Of a stretch of 64,000 nt of DNA, positions 56,088 through 64,000 are shown one piece after another. How positions within the stretch are numbered: the stretch's first letter is position 1; each line of letters starts with the position of its first letter. Under the pieces are notes generated by a model, which did not search any database, was not told where the DNA came from, and was given only the letters and a program-made list of their open reading frames with translations. The position numbers and the translations under genes are program-made. This DNA is from Oceanobacter kriegii DSM 6294 (GTDB lineage: Bacteria; Pseudomonadota; Gammaproteobacteria; Pseudomonadales; Oceanobacteraceae): positions 360,126 to 424,125 of the forward strand of contig NZ_KE383931.1 in assembly GCF_000422845.1 (NCBI RefSeq), in the 5' to 3' direction.

Positions 56088-59000
56088 TTATTCGATCATT
56101 TCGGCAGCTTCCTCGACATCGACAGATACCAGTCGGGAAACACCAGGTTCTTGCATTGTGACGCCCATCAATCGGGACGCCATCTCCATCGCAATCTTGT
56201 TGTGCGTAATGTATATGAACTGCACCTTTTCTGACATGGCTTTTACCAGTCGGGCATAACGACCGACGTTGGCATCGTCCAGTGGCGCATCCACTTCGTC
56301 CAGCATACAAAACGGTGCCGGATTCAGTTGGAAAATAGAAAACACCAGGGCAATAGCGGTCAGTGCTTTTTCACCACCCGACAACAAGTGGATGGTGCTG
56401 TTTTTCTTGCCCGGCGGCCGTGCCATGATGGCAACGCCCGTCGTCAGCATGTCTTCGTCGGTCAAATCCAACGAAGCATGGCCACCGCCGAATACTTTCG
56501 GAAACAGGTCGGCCAATCCCGCATTGATTTTATCAAAGGTCTCTTTGAATCGGGTACGGGTCTCACGATCAATTTTCTGAATCGCACTCTCCAGAGTGGC
56601 CAGTGCGGTTTCCAAATCCTCGTGTTGGGCATCGAGATAGGTTTTTCGTTCAGACTGAACCTTGTATTCGTCGATAGCGGCAAGGTTAATGTTACCCAGT
56701 CGACGGATTTTTTCTGCGATGTCCTCGAGATCCTGCTGCCAACGCTCGCTGTCGGCGTCTTCTGGCATGTTCTCCAGCACGTCCTTGAGGGTCAGCTTTT
56801 CTTCCTGCAACTGCTCAATCAATGCCTGACGGCGGATATCCAGCGCCTGGCATTCCATCCGTACCGATTCCAGCTGGTTGCGAACATCCAGTATGTGCTG
56901 GTCGACCTTGCTACGATCAGCTTCCAGTTGCCGCAAACCGGCTTCGGTTTCGTCCAGCGCCCGACGAGCCTCCTGCACCTTGAGTTCGGCCTCCTGACGC
57001 TGTTCAAGCATTTGCTGTAATTCGGCTTTCAGCAGTTCCAGATCGGCACTGTGGTCCTGTTGCTGACTGTCCAGCACCATCTGACGTCGCTGACGCCACT
57101 GCTGCAATTGCAGTTCGAGTCGCTGTACGGCCGTTTGCAGTGCCTGCTTGCGGCTGCTGGTCTCCCGTTGACCCAGTTCAAACTGGTGCCAGACCTGCTG
57201 TTGTTGCTGAACCTGGGCGCGGGCGTCTTCCAGCTTCAGTTTGAATTCGCTTTGTTGCTCCAGCAGCCGGTCACGTTCATCGGCGTGGGTTTCAATGGCG
57301 TCGTGAGCAAGCTGTCGCTCAATCCGCAATTGCTCCAGCTCTTCCTGTTGCATCATGCGCTGTTCGCGGGCCTCTTCGAGGTCGCTGTCAATGCGTTCGC
57401 TGCGCTGGGCAAACTGCTCGGCACGGGCTTGCTTGGCCGCCAGTTGCGATGTCAGTTGAGTTAACTGGGCGCTGGCCTGCTGCCATTCACGTTGGGCGCT
57501 GTCGCGCTGTTGTTCCAGCGTGTGCATCCGCAGCTGAGCGGATTCCAACTCCACTTCCCAATCTTCAACGTCCATATCGAGCTGGTCCCACTGCTCGTGC
57601 AGCAGTTCCATTTCCTGTTGGCGTGCCAGCAAGCTGCCTTGCTCTTCCGCTTGTTTGTGCACCCGAATCCAGTGCTGGCCAATGCGAGTGCCGTCCGGGG
57701 TGATCCAGTATTCGCCAGCGTCCAGCTGGCTGCGTTGCTGCAACGCCTGTTGCAACGACGCTACGGTACGAGCACCGGCCAGCAAATCGGCCAACCCCGT
57801 ATTGGCGCTGACCTTATGTAACAGAGCATCGCTTGCAGCTGCAGACGAATCCAGCATCGGAGCGGCCTTGTCGCGAAACACCAACCGCCCTTCGTTGAGG
57901 CTATCGAGCCATTTGGCGGCTTGATCGAGATCATCTATCAGCAAAGCGTGCAGGTGGTCTTCCAGCACAATTTCAACGGCTTGCTCCCAGCCGGATTCCA
58001 CTTGTAGCTGCTGCGCCAATCTAGGAGCTCGCGCCAGCTGACGGCTTTCCAGCCAACGAGCGACGCTTTCATTGCTTTGGCCCATAGCGGCTTTCTGCAA
58101 GGCTTCCAGGGTTGCCTTGCGACTGTTCAGTTGGCTGAGCTGCTCTCGCCCTTCAGTCACCTGCTTACGCTGGGTTTCGATGCTGCTGCGCGCTGCTTCG
58201 ACTTGTTCACGCACTTCTTCGGCGCGCATTTGCTGCTCTTCGGCTTGCAGTTCAAATTCGCTGACTTCTTCGCGTAGAAGCTCGATTTCTTCCAGTTCAG
58301 GATTGTCTTGCAGCTGCTGTTTTTCGCTGTTCAGACGCTGGATTTGCTGATCCAGCCGCAGTAGCTGCTGATCCAGTGAAGCAATGCGGGATTGCGCGAC
58401 TTCGGCCTGCCGGGCAGGTTCACCTGCCCGCTGGGTAAATTGCTGCCAGTCGTCTTGCCAGCGTGCTTGCAGCGCTTCGACGTCTTCCAATTCCAGCCGT
58501 GCTTGTTCCAGCTGTTCGCGCAGCAGCTCCTGCTCTTCTTCCTGATCCAGATTCTGGTTGTCGAGCCGTTCCAGTTCGAGCTGATCGTTTTCCAGCGCTT
58601 GCAGGGTTTCTTCAATCTGACGGTCGGCTTCAGCCAGGTTACGATCCAGCTCCAACGACATTTGCGACTGGTGCTCGATTTTCTGTTCCTGACGAGCAAT
58701 CCGGGCACCCACTTCGTAGAACTGGCCTTGAAGTTCCTGAAAGCGCTCGTTGTGTTCGGATTGCTGCAAACGCAGGGCTTCGTTGTTCCGCTCGATCCGG
58801 GTTTGTTCTGCGTTGTGCTGCTCCATGCGGGTTTCCAGCTCGGCAATTTTCAATTCCCGTTGCTGGTAGTCGTTGTTCAGCGATTGCCATTTGAGGGCTT
58901 GCAGCTGGGCTTTTTTGCTGCGTTCTTCCGCTTTCAGCGCCTTGTATTTCTCAGCGGCGTCGGCCTGCCGTTGCAGGTGGCCAAGCTGGCGTTCCAATTC

Positions 59001-59597
59001 ATCACGGATGTCCTGCAAGCGCTCCAGGTTTTCCAGCGTGCGACGCATGCGATTTTCGGTTTCCCTACGGCGGTCCTTATAGCGCGAAATGCCCGCGGCT
59101 TCTTCGACGTAAACGCGCAATTCCTCGGGTTTGGCTTCGATCAGGCGCGAGATCATGCCCTGTTCGATGATGGCGTAGGAGCGCGGTCCAAGGCCGGTGC
59201 CAAGGAAGAGGTCGGTGATGTCTTTACGGCGACAGCGGCTGCCGTTCAGAAAATAAGTCGATTGGCCATCGCGTGTTACCTGGCGGCGCACGCTGATTTC
59301 GGTGTAGGCGGCGTATTCGCCACGCAAGGTTTGGTCGGTGTTATCAAACACCAGATCCACACTGGCCTTGCCGACGGGCTTACGCTCGGACGAGCCGTTG
59401 AAGATAACGTCAGTCATGGCGTCGCCACGCAGATATTTGGCGGAGCTTTCGCCCATTACCCAGCGCACGGCATCAATGGTGTTCGATTTGCCACAACCAT
59501 TGGGCCCGACAATGCCGGTCATGTTGGTGGTAAAGGGAACGGTGGTCGGGTCGACGAACGACTTGAAACCGGCGAGTTTGATGGCCTTCAGGCGCAT
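56088..59597 (-). CDS. smc: Chromosome partition protein SMC
   Basis: This SMC ATPase (1169 aa) organises and helps segregate the chromosome. The N-terminal head has FKSFVDPTTV and Walker A GPNGCGKSNT (31-40), with NAIDAVRW-type sequence following. Long coiled coils (Gln/Glu/Leu-rich, about 165-500 and 680-1000) flank a hinge at about 510-670. The C-terminal head has signature HLLSGGEKALTAIAL and Walker B CMLDEVDAPLDD. The head is complete, so the gene is intact. It is preceded by a GntR regulator gene and followed by zipA (85 bases). The scpA/scpB partner genes are not here. Confidence 0.96.
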   Translation of the reverse strand: MRLKAIKLAGFKSFVDPTTVPFTTNMTGIVGPNGCGKSNTIDAVRWVMGESSAKYLRGDAMTDVIFNGSSERKPVGKASVDLVFDNTDQTLRGEYAAYTEISVRRQVTRDGQSTYFLNGSRCRRKDITDLFLGTGLGPRSYAIIEQGMISRLIEAKPEELRVYVEEAAGISRYKDRRRETENRMRRTLENLERLQDIRDELERQLGHLQRQADAAEKYKALKAEERSKKAQLQALKWQSLNNDYQQRELKIAELETRMEQHNAEQTRIERNNEALRLQQSEHNERFQELQGQFYEVGARIARQEQKIEHQSQMSLELDRNLAEADRQIEETLQALENDQLELERLDNQNLDQEEEQELLREQLEQARLELEDVEALQARWQDDWQQFTQRAGEPARQAEVAQSRIASLDQQLLRLDQQIQRLNSEKQQLQDNPELEEIELLREEVSEFELQAEEQQMRAEEVREQVEAARSSIETQRKQVTEGREQLSQLNSRKATLEALQKAAMGQSNESVARWLESRQLARAPRLAQQLQVESGWEQAVEIVLEDHLHALLIDDLDQAAKWLDSLNEGRLVFRDKAAPMLDSSAAASDALLHKVSANTGLADLLAGARTVASLQQALQQRSQLDAGEYWITPDGTRIGQHWIRVHKQAEEQGSLLARQQEMELLHEQWDQLDMDVEDWEVELESAQLRMHTLEQQRDSAQREWQQASAQLTQLTSQLAAKQARAEQFAQRSERIDSDLEEAREQRMMQQEELEQLRIERQLAHDAIETHADERDRLLEQQSEFKLKLEDARAQVQQQQQVWHQFELGQRETSSRKQALQTAVQRLELQLQQWRQRRQMVLDSQQQDHSADLELLKAELQQMLEQRQEAELKVQEARRALDETEAGLRQLEADRSKVDQHILDVRNQLESVRMECQALDIRRQALIEQLQEEKLTLKDVLENMPEDADSERWQQDLEDIAEKIRRLGNINLAAIDEYKVQSERKTYLDAQHEDLETALATLESAIQKIDRETRTRFKETFDKINAGLADLFPKVFGGGHASLDLTDEDMLTTGVAIMARPPGKKNSTIHLLSGGEKALTAIALVFSIFQLNPAPFCMLDEVDAPLDDANVGRYARLVKAMSEKVQFIYITHNKIAMEMASRLMGVTMQEPGVSRLVSVDVEEAAEMIE

Positions 59598-59793
59598 AAT
59601 GAGTGGGTGCCAAACAACTGAACTGACTGGCTATGATAACCAGCCAGACTGCAATTGAATACGGTTCTTGAGTGCCAGAACTCTATTCAGACCGAGCACT
59701 GGGCTGCCGAGAGTGTCCATAGCGGTCAAACTGACAGAAACAGGGGGAATAAGGGCTCTGGCGAGCCCCATACGATCAGAGTAGCGGCCGGAA

Positions 59794-60480
59794 TCAGGCG
59801 TTAACGGCGGTTACTTCCCCTGCTTCGCCTTTTTCGATGGCACCAATCACCAGCGCACTGTGGTGCTTGAAGTAGTGGTTCACCTGAGCCGGTACGGAAT
59901 CGATGTCACCTTTCAGCGAGCACTCTACCAGGTCGGTAATAAAGCGCGTGCATTCATCGATTTCGCTGAGGTTTTCACGCACAGCCAGAGCCAGCGTGCG
60001 GTGCACAGGCGGACGCAGGTTTTCCAGAGCAGTGGTCAGGTATTCGTTGTCTGCCACGATGGCTGCGGCGCTGATCAACTCAAAACTGGCTTCTGCGAAC
60101 AAGTGCTCATCATGGATGGCTGCGCTGTTGCGTAGTTTTTCAATCAATTTACCCAATTCAACCTTGTCACTTTCATTGGCTTTCCAAACCAGACGCTCCG
60201 CCAGCATCTCCAGCAGGTTGCCATACAGGCGGTACAAACCACGAACACGATCGGCATTCAGCTCACTGACGAACGCACCGCGACGCGGCAAGATAGTGAC
60301 CAGATGAAGTCGTTGCAGGATCAACAAAGCTTCGCGAACAGAACCACGGCTCACTTGAAGCTCATTAACAATACGGGCTTCCTGAATTCTTTCGTTATTC
60401 ACCATGTCACCCTGAATAATCCGGGTGGCCAGGTGATTAGCGATTTGTTCAGCCAGACTTTCGGCTACCACAAATGCCAT
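59794..60480 (-). CDS. GntR family (FCD-type) transcriptional regulator
   Basis: This 228-aa regulator has an N-terminal winged helix (AEQIANHLATRIIQGDM, VNELQVSRGSVREALLILQRL, TILPRRGAFVSEL) and a helical FCD effector domain (about 75-220) with the metal/ligand-type His and Asp positions partly visible. A GntR gene at this place upstream of smc is also found in Pseudomonas genomes. GAGGG precedes ATG 60480, and a GATAAT box lies about 20 bases upstream on the minus strand. The ligand and targets are unknown. Confidence 0.87.
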   Translation of the reverse strand: MAFVVAESLAEQIANHLATRIIQGDMVNNERIQEARIVNELQVSRGSVREALLILQRLHLVTILPRRGAFVSELNADRVRGLYRLYGNLLEMLAERLVWKANESDKVELGKLIEKLRNSAAIHDEHLFAEASFELISAAAIVADNEYLTTALENLRPPVHRTLALAVRENLSEIDECTRFITDLVECSLKGDIDSVPAQVNHYFKHHSALVIGAIEKGEAGEVTAVNA

Positions 60481-61190
60481 TGTTCATTCCCTCTATTATC
60501 GCAATTCTAATCGGTGTAACGGAGTGGCTGGGTACAACGCAGCCAGCTTGTGCGGTTTATTTGAGCACATGCGATGAATTTGCATTCAATCCGGACAGGT
60601 AAAACAACGTGGATAACCTTGCAGATTGTTGCATACGCCGCCACCGTTGCGGTTTTGGGCCGCACCCTGTGCGCCAGCGTAGCCTGAATTCTGGTAACAG
60701 ACTGTCAGGACTTTGTTGTTCTTTGTGACAAGATTATAGACAAAACCGGATGCAATCCTGTTATGACGTCACGATAGACGGCATTAAAGCATGAACCGAG
60801 TCATTGATAATCGTTTTATTATGCTATTGGCAACAATATATATAGTCAAATTTCATAAGCATAGAACAATATTGAACACTTGTTTGCTCAACAAACCCAT
60901 TCTTTTCAGACGTACGGTAAGGTTTGATAAACGAACGGCAAGGACTTCAATTTATTTTATTTATCGTTTAGTAACTTTGGTTTTTAGAATGACTAGCCGT
61001 TAAGCATAATCTCTGCCTTAACATCAAAAGGCTTATCCGCAGGCCGTTGGAAAATACTGAAAAGAACGTTTTCAAAGTGGCACCAAATCGGCAGTCAAAA
61101 TAACAAGACCGTCAGCAACCCCCATTCAGCCTGCTTTTCACAGCAACCGCCATCTGCTTGCCAATATCGACAATGTGCCAGGGAGAGTCC
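60481..61190. other. 710-base gap, partly AT-rich, no convincing gene
   Basis: The left part (60481-60720) has normal base composition and holds the GntR promoter. The right part (about 60720-61010) is AT-rich and contains an 8-bp palindrome TGACGTCA (60764-60771). A 70-codon frame at 60791-61003 has no ribosome site and an unlikely basic composition, so I do not call it. A small RNA could be encoded here but I see no clear terminator. Confidence 0.45.
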
Positions 61191-62066
61191 CTAGCGCTTG
61201 AACCTGAGTACCAGCAAAACACCGCCAATAATCAGCGCCATTCCCGCCAACATCAGTAAGGTCAGGGGCTCTCCCAACACCACCACACCCATTCCAACGG
61301 CCAGTGGTGGCACCAATAATTGGAGCTGCCCTGCCAGCTGAATGCCCAACCTGGGCAGCACCTGATACCAACCAAAATAGCCGACTCCCGAGGCAACAAC
61401 ACCCGACGCCAGTGCCAGTAGCCAGCCTTCTGGCACCGGAGATAGTTCCACCCATGGCAACAATAAAACCGAGATAAATGACGCGACGACAAAAGCGGAT
61501 TGCACATCAGCCAGTGGATTGGTTGATCTCTGCCCCATTACGACAAAACCCGCCCATCCCAGACCCGCCACCACCATCACAACGACTGGCCACCATCGTT
61601 GAATTTCACTGCCCGGCAACAGCAACACGGCCAACCCCAGCATCGCCAGCAAGACTCCGGCCACCTGCCAACCATTCAGTCGCTGACCTCGCCAGAATGC
61701 CGTGAGTTGAAGAGTCAGCTGCACGGTTGTGAACAGGACAAACGCCCCCAAACCGGTATCGAGGTGGATATAAGCGGCCGAAAACGCCGCCGCATACACA
61801 AACAACCCAAGCCCCAGCAACCCGTTGCGACGGTTCAGCAGTGGCAAGGATCGCTTTTCGTTGCCACCGCGCTTGAAACCAAACAACAGCGACAGCATCA
61901 GCGCACCGGACGTCAGGCGAATAACAGTAAATAGCTCGGGGTCGAAGTGATATTCCCGCATGGCCCAACGGCACAGCAAGGAATTAGCGGCAAAGGCCAG
62001 CAATACCCATGCGGTCACCATCAATAACGAGCCTGTTGAAGATGAAGATTGATCTGCTGCGTGCAT
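61191..62066 (-). CDS. EamA/DMT family transporter
   Basis: This 291-aa inner-membrane protein has ten predicted helices in two EamA halves of about 145 residues. Conserved traits include VTAWVLLAFAANSLLCRWAM at the start of half one, YAAAFSAAYIHLDTGLGAFVLFTTVQL and, near the end, LVPPLAVGMGVVVLGEPLTLLMLAGMALIIGG (in order, PPL...GE motif). The family exports amino acids, sugars or other metabolites. The substrate is unknown. ATG 62066 starts a short Ser-rich N-terminus. It is divergent from nnrU. Confidence 0.88.
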   Translation of the reverse strand: MHAADQSSSSTGSLLMVTAWVLLAFAANSLLCRWAMREYHFDPELFTVIRLTSGALMLSLLFGFKRGGNEKRSLPLLNRRNGLLGLGLFVYAAAFSAAYIHLDTGLGAFVLFTTVQLTLQLTAFWRGQRLNGWQVAGVLLAMLGLAVLLLPGSEIQRWWPVVVMVVAGLGWAGFVVMGQRSTNPLADVQSAFVVASFISVLLLPWVELSPVPEGWLLALASGVVASGVGYFGWYQVLPRLGIQLAGQLQLLVPPLAVGMGVVVLGEPLTLLMLAGMALIIGGVLLVLRFKR

Positions 62067-62193
62067 GGCCGGGTCCTTTTGTTGTTATTGTTTTTACTGA
62101 GCAGGGTGATTCAGAGGATCTCTGGAGCCACTGCCGCATAATGGCTACCATACCTGCGCCATTGAGGCTTACAACGATTAATTGGGGCACACC

Positions 62194-62772
62194 ATGATTA
62201 TGCTTGTTCTTGGACTGGTTCTGTTTTTGGGGATTCATTCGGTGGTGCTGTTTGCCCCCGACATGAGAGATCGACTGATTAAGCAGTTTGGCAAACTTCC
62301 CTACCGCGCGGTGCACTCGATTGGCGCCATCGTTGGTCTGGGGTTGATCGCCCACGGTTACGCCGCCGCCCGTATGGACCCTTTGTGGCTCTGGATTCCG
62401 CCGTTCTGGATGAACCACATCAACCTGTTGCTAACGGTGTTTGCTGCTGTTTTTGTTGGCGCAGCCATGGTGCCTGGCAGCTGGATCAAGGCCAAAACCG
62501 GCGCCCCCATGCTGTTGGCCATCAAGACCTGGGCCTTTGGTCATTTGCTTTGCAACGGCGGCCTGCACGACGTGCTGTTGTTTGGTTCCTTCCTGGCGTG
62601 GGGTGTGGTGGGTTACATCATTCATCGCAAACGCGATCGTGCGAATGGCGTGGTGCGCGAAGGGAAGATTGCACGGGATGGCATCTCCGTAGTGATTGGT
62701 TTGGCGCTATGGGCTGCTTTTGCGTTCTGGCTGCATGCATTGCTGATAGGTATTGCGCCAATGCCTATGTGA
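62194..62772 (+). CDS. nnrU: NnrU family membrane protein
   Basis: This 192-aa protein has five to six membrane helices. It shows the NnrU pattern LVLGLVLFLGIHSVVLFAPDMRDRL at the N-terminus, YRAVHSIGAIVGLGLIAHGY and WAFGHLLCNGGLHDVLLFGSFLAWGVVGY. NnrU was named in the context of nitric oxide/denitrification genes, but its function is uncertain and no denitrification gene lies nearby. ATG 62194 has GGGG just upstream. A TTG four codons earlier is possible but less likely. Confidence 0.87.
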   Translation: MIMLVLGLVLFLGIHSVVLFAPDMRDRLIKQFGKLPYRAVHSIGAIVGLGLIAHGYAAARMDPLWLWIPPFWMNHINLLLTVFAAVFVGAAMVPGSWIKAKTGAPMLLAIKTWAFGHLLCNGGLHDVLLFGSFLAWGVVGYIIHRKRDRANGVVREGKIARDGISVVIGLALWAAFAFWLHALLIGIAPMPM

Positions 62773-62834
62773 TGTGATTCGACCTGGCGCTGTTTGACCG
62801 ACAAGAGTTATGGTCCAGAAGTTATTAGCACCAC

Positions 62835-62871
62835 AAAAAACGCCCGCCTGATTGCTCAGACGGGCGTTTTT
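62835..62871. terminator. Bidirectional terminator between nnrU and fadA
   Basis: Stem CGCCCGCCTG (62841-62850), loop ATTGCT, stem CAGACGGGCG (62857-62866) with one mismatch, with an A-run before and a T-run after. Confidence 0.88.
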
Positions 62872-62910
62872 GTTTTTACTCAGCATGCCTACTGGCAAAG
62901 CTCAAAGCGC

Positions 62911-64000
<1,090 letters not shown>

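Noticed and set aside
60791-61003. A 70-codon frame in the gap downstream of the GntR gene
   Set aside because: No ribosome-binding site, very basic and low-quality composition, AT-rich non-coding surroundings and no recognisable family.

Overview
The window reads as about 57 % G+C chromosomal DNA of a marine-type gammaproteobacterium. Support comes from the smc-zipA-ligA order, a CobB sirtuin, ribosome modulation factor, RlmKL, quinone-dependent PyrD, the giant NAD-glutamate dehydrogenase, FadA and a type IV pilus minor pilin cluster. An Oceanospirillales/Oceanospirillaceae-like host is my best guess. It is an inference from gene content, because no 16S rRNA gene is present. I found no rRNA, tRNA, prophage, complete insertion sequence or CRISPR array.

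Layout. 1-5860: tail of cobB, then a two-gene RND efflux operon behind a strong promoter with an overlapping operator-like palindrome, a cluster of REP-like palindromes and an MpaB/DUF2236 oxygenase. 5872-8844: an AlkC-type DNA glycosylase diverging from phosphoglucomutase. 9016-23067: a 14-kb, six-gene, translationally coupled operon. It has two tandem DUF4132 proteins, a YehL-class MoxR AAA+ ATPase, a DUF5682 protein, a VWA protein and a SWIM zinc-finger protein. This is the E. coli yehI-L-M-P-Q type of system, whose function is not established, and it is the most interesting locus here. 23136-30821: pilU, a small ABM-family monooxygenase, an ammonium channel, an intergenic region full of repeats, rlmKL divergent from rmf, pyrD and a DUF2835 protein. 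31147-37477: minor pilins and PilY1 (pilX, an unknown CxxC protein, pilY1, fimT, pilV, pilW). 37542-38993: an AT-rich stretch with a secreted subtilase, possibly acquired by transfer. 39057-43904: NAD-specific glutamate dehydrogenase. 44134-51604: a second MoxR system of the Bat (aerotolerance-operon) type, ending in a 269-bp MITE-like element that supplies the batD stop codon. 51881-64000: ynfA, then ligA, zipA, smc and a GntR regulator on the minus strand, an EamA transporter, nnrU and the 3' part of fadA.

How the genes work together. Two separate MoxR-VWA machines, YehL type and Bat type, lie 27 kb apart. Each couples an AAA+ ATPase to VWA proteins carrying MIDAS motifs. In the YehL-type locus the likely clients are the large DUF4132 HEAT-like proteins. 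In the Bat locus they are membrane-anchored VWA/TPR/BatD proteins of the envelope. The pilus genes (pilU and the minor pilins with PilY1) belong to one type IV pilus whose other parts lie outside the window. smc, zipA and ligA form a chromosome maintenance and division block. Several repeat families are present: GTAG/ATAG-headed REP-like hairpins, heptamer tracts of the form GTCNGRN, and a TA-flanked MITE. They show that small mobile or slippage-prone elements shape the intergenic regions and, in yehQ and batD, coding ends or linkers.
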